DNA of 64,000 bases from the NCBI RefSeq assembly GCF_009389715.1, contig NC_052392.1:40343668-40407667 (forward strand). The letters run 5' to 3'. Of the stretch, positions 12,001-25,839 are shown in pieces. The position numbers were made by a program, and so were the translations under genes. How positions within the stretch are numbered: the first letter of the stretch is position 1; each line of letters starts with the position of its first letter. The stretch comes from Phoenix dactylifera. Taxonomy: Eukaryota > Streptophyta > Magnoliopsida > Arecales > Arecaceae. The notes beneath the pieces were generated by a model, which had not been told where the DNA came from, ran no database searches, and saw only the letters and a program-made list of their open reading frames with translations.

Positions 12001-15000
12001 ATATCTGAAAAAGACAGTATTCCTAAGCAGACAGATCTAAAGATCATAAATTTCCAAACAAAGAAGCATAAACACGTAAGATCTTTTTGTATGCCTATCT
12101 TCCCTGTCTGTGCAATAATATTCTAATGCTTGGGAAGTTTGACTTGGGCTGGAAAGTGGTAGACGTTACCAGAACGAAGGCCACCAATCTTGTTATCTAA
12201 AGATTTATCTTTAGTTGCCAGAACCAGAGAAGGTAGGAGAAATGGACATTTTAAAAATTTTCGATGTAAGGTAGCACTTAAGAAGCAGATACAGGTTTGA
12301 ATTTCTAGGGAGTTCTCGAAACAGGTTCGTTACCCTAGGTTGAAGGTTTTTTCTGCTAATGATTTATCTGAGGTTAAAATGCATCTGAAAGTTTTCAAAT
12401 CAAACAGAAAATTCAAGGACTGCAAGACTAGCAACCTTCCCAATTTAAAGTAAGAAGAAAAACATCATCTCAGGCAAATTTAGAGTAAAAGGACCTAAAA
12501 GTTCTAAGACCCATAGAGTAGGTCCACCATAGCTGTCAAGTTATTGCATTAAAATAGTTGCTTCAAAAGCTTGAGATTGCTTCTATATGGAAGTCTCAAT
12601 GATCTTGCTGTAACCATATGGCACACCTTCCTAAATGACCACGAAATTTCCTTTCCTTGGGACTACATTATATGATTTCTGCATCATAAACAGAAAAACA
12701 TTTAAATTTTATTACCTTCTAGTCGAATCTGATTGCACACAAGTAAATCAAGCAGATACACTACGAATTCAAAAAGATAAAAAAAAAATATGCCTAGATT
12801 GTAGTATATGTAATTATAGTGACAAACTTCAACATTTAAATTTTAAACTTGAATATACGAACAGGAATGACGGGATATAACTATGGCTAATTGGCTACAG
12901 GAGATAAAACAGTCACATTTACTCAAAAATGTAAAAAAGTGTAAGATATAAATGTATCACTCATATGCAGACAAGTGGTACAAATAACACAGAGGAATTG
13001 TACCTAATGTCTCCAATCCTTGACCGCGTGGATGTAACTGGCCAAACCCCTTAAGCTTGCCATCTATCAAGCATTCTTTACGAATTACTTTCTTCGAGTA
13101 TGAAATAGAAACGGCTGCAACTGGAGGGTAATAAAACTTTGACAGAGCATCTGCAGCATCACTCTGAAAAGAATCACAAGAATGAATTTCAAAATATTCT
13201 TTGCCAACAGAAATAGTAAGTCTTCAAACAGTAATTGGTGAAAAACTTATTTGAGTCATAGCCACTTCAGCTAGTATACATCTTAAGTGATTACTGAAAC
13301 TTATTCATGTATGATACAAGTTCTACAGTTTAGCTGCCAAAATCAATTATATGCGATTATAAAGTAACCTGTTCAACTTGGCAGCATAAGAGACACCATA
13401 ATGTATAAAGACAAGAAATTTTAGCCACTTGGAAATGAATAAATTACTGAGGTCAGGAACTCTCCTTCAGAGAATTGAAGTGACTACTTAAAAAAGTCTC
13501 CCTCTATGTTAAGCTGCAGTACTTATCCTTTCTCTCTGCAGACCCCTTATAAGAAATCATCAGATGTGACAAGAGACCTATCAAATGAACATGCAGACAA
13601 TGTTTTTCTACAGAGTGCAGTATGCAAATTTTTCGCCAAGCAGAACATCTAAAATGGAAGAAAAAAGCCACAATATATTATGGACAGTAGTTTCCAAATG
13701 TTCACTTTAAGCATGCTCAGATAAATATCATGGCTGTTGCTTCTAAACTACTGCTGACCACCACATAGGCATTAACAGTTACAAAAAATAAGCAGCAAGA
13801 AGTCTAATAACAAAATCCTTTCATCTAGATAATGCTCACTAATGTCAACCATTCAGAGATCCTAACCGACCAGAAATAAAAAAGTCAAAACAAGATTCTG
13901 CTTGATTGAAGAAAAAGATAAATATTGGACTTTAAAACATTATTTGGCATTTAGCTGCAAGGAAAGAAAAGATGAAATATTAAACTGAGGACACTGCCAC
14001 AGAATTCAGAACAATAAGATATAAGCATCAGCTACATGTTATTGCTTCTTGAATATCATGCCCCTGCAACATGGCTATTGCAAGCTGTGTGATAAATGAG
14101 AAAGATATACCATGCTTCAGAGTTTCCAACAATGATGAAAGTGTAATCAAGATAATTAATGACTAGTAGACATATAATGTGTTTATGCAGGAAACTATTT
14201 TTTTAATCAGCAAAGTGGCAGGACATTTTTACCAGCCTCATTGATTTTGAAACATAATTCAACATGGAATACGTACAGAAATAGGATGTAATAAACTGCT
14301 AGCAATATAAGATGGAATTGTCAGGACAACACTTCTGGTCTGCACTGCAATCAATCCTTCTGGTGTTTCATATGTTAACATATACCCCTGGCTGTCCAAC
14401 TTCTTGATGCTTATAAGTTTCCATGATAGTTTGACTTTGCTACCCAACCTGGAAATAGAAGGAAAGTTAGAAATTCGGTGTGTGAGGTCTTCAACATAAA
14501 TATCTGTAGTTAAATTAGATGCTGCAAAAACTTGAATTCAAGATAGATCTTGACCGATTGGTCTGTGGACAAGAATATATTTTTCGTGAAGACTAAACTT
14601 ATAAAGCATCATTTTTTTTAATTAAATAGGTGTATGAAAAAGTTTAAATTCTGCTAGGCATTGGCAACATTAATATTAAAATTAACATGGGTGTATAAAG
14701 ATATGGATAGCACGACACTCATACCTAGAAAAGATAGCATTAGGGAGCATGGCAAGCCCTTTACTAAAAGATGCAACAGTCTGCCCCTTTGGTTTTGGCA
14801 GGCGTCTACATAATAGCCAGCAGACAACTAGAACATTCAGTAACTCATCAAATTAAGATGTAAAAAATCTTTAACTTTGGTAATTCAGTATCTTACGGAT
14901 CTCTAGGTGGTTTGGGACTTTTACTCTTTTCCTGAACTGCCTTTATAGTTCCACCAATGATACTACCACCATTCTGCTCTAGCCTCCAAACCTTTCCAAA

Positions 15001-18000
15001 AGCTGCTTTCATACTAAGCTTTGCAGGATCACCAGCATAGACACCTGCATGCAAAGTTATTCTTCACCACAATGAAAAATGAAAGCATTCATCCAAGGAT
15101 ATAAAACTGTATCGCATAATCTTAAGTATTTGATAATACAAATGACTGGAGGAAATGGTAAGTCGGAATTAAGCCTAGAAAGTTGTAAAACTATTTATAA
15201 AGACTTTCGTAATAAGCCTGGAGTTCAACAAAAATTAAACATTGCAATCATAATCATCAACTTAGCAATGGCCCAGAATCACACCCCACCAATGTTTGGA
15301 AGAGGTTCTGGCTTCAAGTATTTGTAGATGCATAGCCAAGTATTCAGACATGGATAACTAATAAAGACTGATCTTCCTTCCCTTTCTCTGTCCCTCTCTC
15401 TACCTCACAGACACAAAATAATAATAATAAAATAAATAAAAAAGGTCTTAAAGGAGATGTACTAATAAATGCAACAGGAACACGTACGCAAAGCTAAAGA
15501 ACTGGAAGCTTCTGCACAACACTTAATGTTGTGGTGAGATGCAGATGAAATTCTTGAGACCAAGTGAGAAATGAAAAGGAAAGATCTATTATATCCAAAA
15601 GTGTGGAAGAGGTGTGTAAAAGAAAATACACAATTCAAAACAGTAATTGGGAAGAAGATTTCTCAAAGTTATGGATGTCAAATTTACAAATATAAAGAAT
15701 GACAAGGGAAATGCCACAAGAGTAGATTAACTAATTTAACCAATATTTGTGAAATCTATATCGCCATACCACAAACACAGTATCTTACACTTTCTAATCA
15801 CAAACATTCTGTACATGTATTTGATAAAATGCACAAAGCACATTTCATGCACCTGAACAAAATGGCTCTATCAGGCGTTCAAAAACCTCATCTCCAAGAT
15901 TACGGCGCACAAAGTCTTCTACAGATTCCTCATGACCCTGAAACCTTCGTAAAACACTGGAAATGAGGGGCAATCTAGCACATATGAATAATCCAAAGCA
16001 TGTATAAAAAGGAAAGAGAAGGACAAACTGGTGGAGGAGGCCGAATGCCGATAGCACCAAGTCCAGCCCTCAGTTTACCAGCAAAGCTCATCAAGTCAAA
16101 GAGAGGCAAGTCAGTTGGCTTAGAAGGTACTGGCCTCAATTTTCCATTCCACAAAACAAAACGTGGAGCATTTGGATCACCAAATACAAGATCATCCTTT
16201 AAACCACTATCTACCTGCAACAACAATATGAGCAAGTTGCACCAATTAGCTTCGCGCAACTTTACAGTGTTCAGAGAATGGATCTAGCAAATTATTAATA
16301 GCCTATGCAGGCATTATTAGGATGTCAGCAGCCACCTAAACAAAGCTTCAACTTTTCTAGATCCCCAAGAAAAAGGATTCAGTAAAGGGTTCAATCAACT
16401 TCAGTGTCACATAAAGAATACACAGAGCCAAAATCTGACAGTGCAAAAGATAAGAGAAGACCATCCAATTGAAGATGGTCTTAGTGGCTGGAATCTTCCA
16501 TCTTGGGTGCTACCCACTTGTGTACCTCTCCAGAATTTGATTTTCACACTAAATGCAATTCTTCTAGAGTTATGCTTTCTCACTCCTGCACTTCAAGCGA
16601 CCTCTGCTCCTGGTTAATTGATTAAAACTCATTTGTACAAGAAGTTCAGTTTTCTATCCAAACTTTCTCTCCATTCAATCAATACTCATAATCATCTAGC
16701 TTTGTCCAACTATTTGGATTTGGCTTTATGAATCTTCATTCACAAAGTATTCCATTCAATACATACACTAATCCAGATAAAGGAAAATCAAAGAAACATT
16801 AAATCACAAATTTAAAAAAACAAGAAAGTGTAGCAAAATAAGAGTATATTGAGAGAGAAAAAAATAGTACAAAGGGAGTTGTAACAATTGAGGAAAATTA
16901 AAAGATAGCATAGGAACCCAGGAAGATCTGCCTTAAAAATCTAGATGAGTATTACAGCATCAAATGACACTTGCATGAATGATGAGGAGATCGGCAACAT
17001 AATGATGATTGAGAAGATCCAAGATACTTACCTGATGACTTGATCATGTATTTTGGAACATTCAAAGAGTTGTAAGATGTAGCCAGCAAAGGGCCATGGA
17101 AAGGCTCATGAGTTCACTATAAGCATGATGGCACTGGATAAGTCAAACATAGTCATTTATCAAGAATAAAATGTTGTAAACCTTTAATGCGCAGATAATT
17201 GGAGGTTTCATTCCTAAGGGCTGAAAGCAAGGAAACAACTTTGTAGCAGTTGCAATTGTAGTCATCACTGCTGTGGTACACATGCAACAAATGAAGATGA
17301 AAACAAAAAACTAAAATCCCAACAAAAAAACTGTAAGGTAGTGTTTGGCTGCGGAAGGGTGGGGGGGATGACTCCTATTCCCTCTATTCCACGAAACTTC
17401 TGCAAAACGGCATTTTAACCCAGGCAGAATAGAGTTATTTTGTCTTATGCTGTGGGAGGGGATATCCCTCTCACTTACAATATAAATCTATTCCAATGGG
17501 AAGGGGTTGAATAGGTTGATTCCATGGACTTGGATGGAAGCCTATTCCACTGAATTCCCAATGACCCTGAACCATTAATATCTTTGGATTAGGGCCAAGT
17601 TCACTTTCCCTTCTCCTCCCATCTCCTCCCATCTAACCTCGATCTAATTCTCCTCCTCTCTAAATCTCCATTTCTGGGTGTCGATCATGACCAGCAAGCT
17701 GCCCTAGGTGGGGATTGTGGTCTATGGGTTGACCTCATAGAAGATTGGCTTTTCTCCGGGCTTCCACTATCTCAGTACTGGCTTACCATGTATCATCAGT
17801 CCAACTCAGCACCATCTTTGCTCGCTAACTTGGCACAGGTCCTTAAGCTCCACCTCAGGGCTTCTGGTTTTTCATCACGATGGCTCACCATGCTCTAGTT
17901 CAGTACCTCCCTCCACAATGTTGTGATCACTGTACTTGTCTCCGGTAAGGCTTAGACACCATTACCCTCCATCTGATCTTGATGTCATGCTCTCCCCCAA

Positions 18001-20924
18001 AAATTGTTTGCTTGATAGGCATGATTCAACTCAGCAATTTGTGGCTTTCTCCCCTGATTTTATTTTTTGTCATTTGTGGGTTTGACCACGAAGTTTCAGA
18101 TGACTGTGGGTTTGATGAACAAGTTTTGGATGTCTATGGGTTTGATGAACAAATTTTGGATGTTTTATTCCTTGTTTTCGGCTCAATGCCCACTGCAGTA
18201 CCACATTTTTGATATTTCAAATAGTTGATGACGATCAGTTCTTGATACTTGGCATTCAGGCTAGAAGCCATGATGATTCACTATATGCCCCAGAAAAGAA
18301 AGACTCTCAGCGTGCATTTTCCTGTAATTAGTTTATATTCAGTTGTTTTTTAATTAGAGTAGAATCCAGTATTTTAGGCATCAATAGATTTAGTGTACCA
18401 ATTCTGTTTTTTATAGCAATCTTGTTCACTTTTCCTGCTGGTGTAGCCAAGGTATGCATGCCATAATTTGTTAGAAATATGCTTTTGGTTCATAACTAGC
18501 ATAGATGCAACACTCGGTACTTTATTTATATATAGCTATATTAAACTATCTCTAATTCCCATTCCTAATTTATATGATGTCGGGCATATTCATATGCAGG
18601 GAGTATTAATTACCATTATGTGCATCACTAAAAGATTATTGTGCAAGGTTGCTGATCTGATAGGTGGGAAAACCAAATAATTCTATGTTCACATGTGTAA
18701 CTCAATCCATGCTTAGCATTTTTACCATAAACAATAATGGTAATTTTTCATAGAAAAGGAAAAGGACTCCCTCTATAGTCCAAGTTGATTGGACATGAGA
18801 GTTCACGATGTTGGGGGGTTGTGGGTGGCTCTTCGTATTTCTATAATGTAAGGCCTCTATACTTGGCCATTTTTCAACAGCTAGTAGATGCTCAATTTTA
18901 TCTATACAACATAAAAATATACTTATTTTCTTAAATTATTCTACCAACCAAGATTCGCCGTGTCGGTACCGGAGCCCAAACTGGTCGGCCAGCGGCACAG
19001 TTCGGTACGCCTGTATGTCGTTTCGTGCAGAATAAGTACCAACACAATAAAGAGGGAGAGGGAGAACGGAAGAGAGGAAAAGAGAGAGGGGGGAGGAGAC
19101 AGAAGAAGGGGGGAGAGAGAGCGGGCTCAGGAGGGCACCGAAGGGCTGCAAAGGGCCGGAGCAGGGGCTCTGCCCTCTGGACCCTTGTTTCTTTCTAAGA
19201 CCTTCCCTCCCTCTCTCTCTCTCTCTTTCTCTCTTTCCTTCTCTCTCTCCCTCCTCATAGTTTCTCGTTTTGAATGTCGGAACAATCTCAGCCCACCACC
19301 AACTCGTCTCGGTACGCCCCGAACTAGATGGTTCACGACGGTTCGCATTCCTTGTTGCCTCCCCCCCCCCCCCCCCCCCTCCCTTCTTTGTAATTATTCC
19401 ATCAACCAAACACCATAAATTCCTTAACTTGTGGAATAAGTCCTATGTCCTCTACAGTACCTGGATTGCTATTGCTCATTCTCTCAAAAAATTTATTCTG
19501 CAACCAAACACTATCTAAAAGCCTAAAAGGTAATTATAGAAGCAACACCCAATGGTCTGAAATAACAAGACTTGTTATTATAGAATAGATTTGGCATTAT
19601 CATCTTAGGTATGAAAAAGATGGAATATAGGTGCCATGCCCAGCAAAATGCAGGGGATGAACAGATTTGAAATTCTAATTTAACTCTAAATATATTGAAG
19701 TATGGAGATGCGGGCATGAATAAGGGAAGGAGATAATATTGACATTCGAATTATTAAGAACAAATTATGAAAAAAAGTCAATCACTTGGTATGAAAACTA
19801 ATTGTGCTGAGAACAGTAAAGTCCCTCTGAATTAGGGAACATGAAAGGCTAGGCACAGAATTGATGATCGCCTTCACATTGTTCTTCTAAGATAAACATG
19901 GCATCAGAAAATGCATATTCGCAATATAGAAAAAACAAGGATGGTATGATGCTAGAATATGCAAGCCCATGTGTCATATTGATTAGAACATTGCAAGATC
20001 GATCAAGGATCATATCTGATGAACTTGTTAGACTCAAAAATAATGCTAAATTTGAACGGTAACCTAGAAACTTTAGCTAACTTTTCAAATTGCGCAAAGC
20101 AATGATTCATGCTACATCAAAGGCCTGTAATACAAGCATAGATAGTCACGATTACTTTACACGAGATGACTAACAAATGAACAAACCATCACATGTTGTA
20201 TGGACGATGCATCAAAGAGTCAAAATTGAATGCTTTTAGCAACCGACAAATGTGAGGGAGGATTTTCACGACAACAAACCAATCTCCAAATCAAAGAGTC
20301 ACACATACACACACACACATACATATAAGTATGGTGACTATGATGGATAATTGTATAAAATTGTTGCAATTTCGAGAGAGAGGGACTAATCATTTTCTCC
20401 ATCAATTAGCTCAATTTTTTCTAGAAAAACCTAGTAATTAGCTCAAATTAAAAGAACGATTCTTTTTTCCTTTTTTCTGTCACAACTGCATCATTTCTAA
20501 CAACATCAGGGACTAGTGAGGAAGAAAGAAAGAAAGAAAAGAAATTGGAGCTACATACAGCCATGGAGAGGACGGGATCGGAGGGCTGGAAGCTGTTGGG
20601 GCCTTCCTCCCAAAGGTAGCCGTCACGCTCGACGGTGGTGATGTTGCCGCCCACTCGGTCGCGCGCCTCCGTCACCAGCACCTCCCCCTGCCCGTGCCGC
20701 GTCGCCAGCGCCTGCGCCGTGCACAGCCCGCTGATCCCCCCACCCACCACCACGCACTCCGCCGTCAGCCGCCCCCCTGCCACCGCCTCCGCCTGGCCGC
20801 CGGCCACAGCGCGGTCGCTGGCGACAGAGCACCGGATCCGACGGCGAGTGCGTCGGCCGCCGGCAGACTTGGCCAAGAAGGGGAGTGCGGCGGCGGTGGA
20901 GAGGGTGGACGCGGCGGTTGCCAT
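9044..20924 (-). CDS. PPO1: Protoporphyrinogen IX oxidase, chloroplast type
   Basis: Nine exons: 20559-20924, 16029-16214, 15853-15937, 14897-15044, 14725-14805, 14277-14448, 13004-13163, 9952-10055 and 9044-9343 (1602 nt, 533 aa). Every junction is GT..AG and in phase. The enzyme oxidises protoporphyrinogen IX to protoporphyrin IX, the last step shared by chlorophyll and heme synthesis, on plastid membranes. Residues 1 to about 50 are Ser/Ala/Arg-rich and fit a transit peptide. The FAD dinucleotide fold has VVGGGISGL (59-67) and the ribose-binding Glu at 86, followed by DRVGGN. The C-terminal flavin motif GGNYVAGVALGRCVEGAY starts near residue 500, and the protein ends in HAYK. Length and order match Arabidopsis HEMG1 (537 aa, recalled) throughout, and no key residue is missing. 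Introns 1 (4.3 kb), 7 (2.9 kb) and 2 onward are long and repeat-rich. It is the plastid PPO1 form rather than PPO2, judged from its N-terminus and close match. Confidence 0.97.
11024..11858. repeat. Imperfect direct duplication in PPO1 intron 7
   Basis: Block A (11024-11192) recurs at 11576-11745, and block B (11458-11574) recurs at 11742-11858. In the second copy A and B are joined directly. In the first they are separated by about 265 bp that is absent from the second. The short word ACCAA stands at both edges of the extra segment. The copies differ at scattered positions, so the duplication is not recent. Confidence 0.85.
17341..19511. mobile_element. Non-autonomous DNA transposon in PPO1 intron 1
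   Basis: The left end GTGTTTGGCTGCGGAA and the reverse complement of the right end, GTGTTTGGTTGCAGAA, form a 16-bp terminal inverted repeat with two mismatches, flanked by TA on each side (17339-17340 and 19512-19513). About 2.17 kb lies between, including the separate insertion at 18951-19408. No transposase frame is visible. The TGTTTGG end resembles Harbinger/Tourist-type MITEs, but the 2-bp duplication would suit Tc1/mariner, so the superfamily is left open. Confidence 0.55.
18951..19408. mobile_element. Insertion nested in the intron-1 transposon
   Basis: A GC-rich block rich in purine/pyrimidine runs is set in AT-rich DNA. It is bordered by similar sequences, AATTATTCTACCAACCAA (18933-18950) and AATTATTCCATCAACCAA (19391-19408), which look like an aged target duplication. 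Inside are GTTCGGTACGCC near the left and the reverse-oriented CGGTACGCCCCGAAC near the right, then a pure C tract near 19363-19379. The long open frames on both strands here are low-complexity and not genes. Confidence 0.45.
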
Positions 20925-22974
20925 CGGAATTCGAGAAGCGAGCTGGAAGGAAGCAGCCTCGTATTACCTGGCCGCAGGATTTTCTCCTCTCATAATCTCA
21001 TGATCCGTTACTTGGGCCCGGGTAGTGCTTTAAAATTCGTGTTGGTGCAGGTAATTACATGCTTGCCAGAAAACAAAAGGGTATATAAGTAAAACCCATA
21101 ACAGCCAATACATAATGAGATTGGAATCCCCATTCATGGTTAACATGGAAACCGATTATTTCAGTATTGTTATATTTGTATATGCAAATATTAATATAAG
21201 GAGAAAATACTGTATCTAATATAAAGGTTTTGTAAAATAGCATTTTTTTTCACATTTCTGTTGTTTGGTTTCTCAAATATCTAATATATATACATGCGAT
21301 GGCAGCTTATTTAGTTATTTTAGTAGTGATGGAAGATAAACATATTAAGTGACTAGGATAATGCTATCACCATAATTCGGGCCACTTACATAAGTGATTT
21401 TGATTATGAAGCTGCCAAGCTAGTATTTTGTTGGCCATATGATTTTTTTTTAATAATGAGAATATTTCTTTATCTAGTTAGGCGCACGTTTATCTTTTTG
21501 CTTAATCAATTTATTTGTTTGAAGTAATTTCAAGAATTAATGTTCGCTAGTGGCATCTTGTTTCATTTATCCCTCTCTTGTGCTGATTTTTTTGGGTATC
21601 TCAACAACCTGGAGAGTTTGAGAACACTTTTCTAAATCACAATTTATTCACTGGTTATTACTCGCAAATAATAGCTGGGTAGGATTTTGTGGATTGTTGA
21701 TCTTGTATTAAGGGGTGAAATTTTATTGATCTTGCATGATCCATATTCATTCAAGTACGAAATGAATGTCTTAGATCTATTAGTAATTTATTGCATTTCT
21801 TCCACCAAAATTTAAAATTTAACAAAAATTTGATATAACCTTAGGTTAGATTGGTGGACGATGCCCATTCAAGATAATATCTACTAGCTGGAATTCAACC
21901 CAAACTCATCTATACCTTCTTGCGCTGAGTTTGGACTGACACATATTGGGTTGAGAAGGGGCTGGACGGAGCTTGGACTAGATGTCTTGTACCAAATTCC
22001 GGATCACCTTTGGCCGAACCCGAGCTGTCTAACGAGAATCTCTAAGAGCAATGCTGAAGAACATAACAATGAGATCGATAAATATGTTTTTGTGTACCAA
22101 TAAAATAAATATGTTTTTCGGAAAATAGGCCTCTTGCACCCTCCTTTTGTGTAGAGAAGACACTGTGTTAAATTTTAAATGTTTTCACTCATTATACATG
22201 AATTAGAGTCAGGCACAAGAAGTGGGCAGGAAGGCTGTGATCCTCTACTATAGATTGTATACATATAATTCGATCAATGTACACTCAATTTACAGAAGTG
22301 CACTTCTTTTTATTTTACTTAAAGTAATACTCTTGTCTAGAAGATTGAAGACAAGCGACCACAGGATATGAAGCTTCAAAAGACGGCACTTTGAAGTTTG
22401 GTTTAATATTAAAATAGATAATTAGACAACTAAAAATAATATTTATCATGTTCAAAGGTCAGGGCGAGAATCGGCCTAGAAATCTTCCCATGCTCGGGCT
22501 CATTCCAAAGCCCAATCAGGCTTGACTCAAGTAAGCCCATTTATGCTAAAATGCTGGGCCCAACTTGAATTGGCTCGATTGACCTCAAACTCTGGTTCGA
22601 TTGGCTGCCGGGCTCGACGCGAAAGGCTCATGGTGGAAGATCCAACTGATATATTCGAGAAAGATCCTACCGCTCCTTCCATATTAGAAAAAAATAATGA
22701 TATCAATTATTTCGTACTCATGTGCAATGGTTTGCATACCAACTTTCAAAAAGTCTTTAGGTGGGACAAAGTTATCAACTAAGTTTGGCGTTCAAATTTA
22801 TTATTTTCCATTCTTTTTTAGGGGCGAGTTACCTTTTCTCTTTTTTGCTACAATAGCTACCTTTCCTCTGAGGAAAACAAATGATGGCAGTCTTTGTTGT
22901 TCCCGTTGAACCAAGTCATACTATTCTTTCTGAAATAATTTAGAATATGGCACCAACATTTTTTGTCCTAATTA

Positions 22975-23148
22975 TCAGGTACTTGATTCGGAGCCATTTA
23001 GCCTCCTTTTTTTTTTTTTTTTTGGCATCTGATCCTCTTCTTTCTTGACAATATAGCTCATCTCTATCCTTCATCTCTGTTGTAAATACGATTAAGCTTT
23101 AATAACAGCCAGGTGGCTCCTTTCACCTCCCTTTACATCAAAAAAAAA
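22975..23148 (+). mobile_element. LINE 3'-tail fragment (copy 3)
   Basis: Reads CATCTCTGTTGTAAATACGA, then a TTTAATAA-like stretch, AGGTGGCTCCTTTCACCTCC, and ends in an A tract (23140-23148). It shares this 3' end with the copy ending at 24133, and shares the GGTGGCT..CCTCCCTTT..CA motif with the reverse copies. Non-coding and 5'-truncated. Confidence 0.75.
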
Positions 23149-23959
23149 TAATAAATAATCTTAGATGTGTTTGAAGTAGATGAATGGATTCATGTGCTGA
23201 TTTTGTTACATGACAATGGATAGGGAAATAACTAAACCTACCATTAGGAAGCCCTAATCTAAGGATAGCTGCCCGGATTTCTCAATCTGGAGTGATCTTG
23301 CTGAAAATGCACGAATAATCTTTTAGCCTTGCTAGAATCCAACATGATAGAAAAAATTAGGCTGTCTAAGCTTCCAAGAATCTATGTTGCAGGAGTATAA
23401 CTAACTAAAAATCTTTTTTTCTAGATTATTCTCTTATCCATCCTTCTATCTTCGTGGGATCTCTCATCTTTGAGCACACAAATCACCCGTCAAGCCCTTG
23501 AAGCAATGGAGGATCTGCCGGTGGACGCCAAAATGAGCATCAAAACAGGTCCCACGCCAACTACCTGCAATCATGTACAAATGGAGAATCTGACGATGCC
23601 AGGATGGATAATAATTCCTCGTTCTTGTGCCATACTTGAACAGTGCACTATGAGGCTTCAAACGACTTTAACCATGGCAATGAGTCTTGACTCCAGTTTT
23701 CAGTTGGGACATTCTTTGCTCAGTTCTGAATACGGTGATCACCCTCCAAAATCTTTCATCAAGAGGAGAAAGAAGAGCATTCCAAATTAATCGAATAAAG
23801 CTTCTTTGTGTGCAATTTACTAGAATTCCAAGAGAGAGGAATGAAGATGAAGGAATCCAAACAGACAGCAAACTGATAGGTGGAAGAAGGTGCACCAAAT
23901 TGATCATACGTGTGAGATTCTTTCCTCCACTGCTTTGTCTTGCGAGCATCAACATTTGC

Positions 23960-24133
23960 TGTCCCGATTATCGGACACTTGGTTGGAGTCATTTAGCTTC
24001 TTTTTCTCGCATCTGTTCCTCTCCTTCCTTGACAATGTAACTCATCTCTGCCTCTCATCTCTGTTGTAAATACGATTAATCTTTAAAATAAAAATCGGGT
24101 GGCTCCTTTTGCCTCCCTTTACACCAAAAAAAA
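23960..24133 (+). mobile_element. LINE 3'-tail fragment (copy 4)
   Basis: Nearly parallel to the copy at 22975-23148: a CATTTAGC block, CTTGACAAT, CATCTCTGTTGTAAATACGA, then GGGTGGCTCCTTTTGCCTCC and an A tract at 24126-24133. It may extend further left (to about 23450), where the sequence is unique within this window and could be the element's upstream 3' region. Confidence 0.75.
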
Positions 24134-25839
24134 CTATCCTATAGGGTTTTGCTTTCATGGATTGCAATGCTGATTTGTGTCGAGCGCTTCAAACATATGA
24201 TGCCTGTCATTTATCTTTGGGTCCTTTGTCAGCAGTTCAACCCGTCATTGTCGTGCATCCTATTATCACATTTCAATGTTGCTGGACCCCATGTTTCAAG
24301 AGGACCACCTGCTGCAACGTCTCCAAATCTTGCAAGATCTTTGGCTGCACCGCGTCAGATAGTGATGGTTTCAACGTGATATTTACATTGAGTTGGTAAA
24401 AAATGCTTCAATTCTTAAAGGCATGGATTAACGGAACCTTCGCCTTTCCGAAGCATGCATATATATGTACTCCCTTAAATTCTCTCTCTGCTCTTGTTTC
24501 ACGTTTTGGCTTCTGAGCAGATAATGAATCGAAGTTTCAAATGTATAAAGTTCATCATTCGAGTAAGATGGATCGATCGGTCCAGTAGATTAGGTCCATG
24601 GCTTTTTTTCCTCTTTCCGAATCCGACTCACCTAAACTCAAGCCACATTAGAATATTTCTCTTAATGTGTAGTACATGAAAGGAGCATAATAATGCTAAA
24701 CATATGCGGGAAAGGAGTCTTTTAACTTGTATCAAGATATATATATATAGTATGACTGCTAAGTTTCCAAGCAGAGGGAACAGGGTGAGATTTTTCACAT
24801 GCTTTTCTTTGGTAGGTAAGGATGGGCTTCACTGATCGCTGCAACTATATATTTGGACCGCAAGGGATAGCGACAACTGATTTGCTTGTTGCTGTTGGTT
24901 TTAAATGGCTGATAACAAGCTCCCACCACCCTCTCCCCTCCATGATTCCTTCAATCAATGCCCACTCTTTGGGTCAGGCCCAGTTCTAAAGTAGTAGGAG
25001 GAATCGAGGCTCAAAGCCCCCCCCCCCCCCCCCCCCCCCCATCCCCTTCGGTCCTGCACGCGACCATGTCCGCATTGGATGCATGAATTGGCGGTGGGGC
25101 AAATCGTTCTCCTTGGTGTGGAACAGAGAGGCTTCCACAGCTGGCCTGGCCGTCCCTTTTTCTAAAAATTCCCCAAGAGAATGGCAAGTCTACAGTGCAT
25201 GGCCGGATCTCCAAGACCTGCAGTATGTAGCTCTCGGCAGGTGATGGACGGCCATGAATGGAGATTCTTCTCGCCAAGACTTTCTCCCTAGGACAAACAA
25301 CCTAAGGACATCTCATGCCATAAAGTTCGAAGAAGATAAAAAAGGTAGCTGGTCCACCCATGTACACCCGTCTTCTCTCAGTTCTATGATACCTGGGGGG
25401 TGGGGGGCATGCATGCATGCACGAGGAGGACATGATGTCATGTGAGGTGCAAGTGCTATCTACATTTCAATCACTATTTGTCTTGCTTGATGGCCTCCAT
25501 GCCCTCTGGGCCTCAAACATATCCTCAGAGCCATCCGGCACTCGAAAGACTAGAAAGTGGTTTTCAGGTCACTTGTTCTTTTCTTTTCATTGCACAAAGT
25601 ATAAAAACGACAACATTCGGAGGGAGCAAGCAGCTTACTTGCCCCATTGAAAGCATTTTAATTAACTGGAGGTGCTGTTGCAGCATCATCTAATCAACAT
25701 CTGCTTCAAGGAGGAGCCTTTGTGGTTGGACTCCCTTCCTTCTGAACAGGGGAGTTTGATTTGGTTAATGTTGGCATGGATCTTAAAGCTTAGATGCAAT
25801 TTATTTTGGTGTAGATTTATCTACTACGTAACTGGTCCA

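Noticed and set aside
18936-19418. Frames of about 150 codons on both strands
   Set aside because: Made of GA/CT runs and a pure C tract in an inserted block; composition explains the openness.
17339-19513. CACTA transposon reading of the TAGTG...CACTA ends
   Set aside because: CACTA elements begin with CACTA and end with TAGTG; here the order is the reverse, so the resemblance is accidental.
21081-21090. TATA-like GTATATAAGT about 155 bp upstream of PPO1
   Set aside because: It reads better as a TATA box on the plus strand than towards PPO1, and AT-rich words are frequent here; not supportable as the promoter.
24157-24399. Cys-rich forward frame of 80 codons
   Set aside because: No signal peptide, no conserved Cys spacing I can name, and an overlapping frame in the same strand; likely chance.
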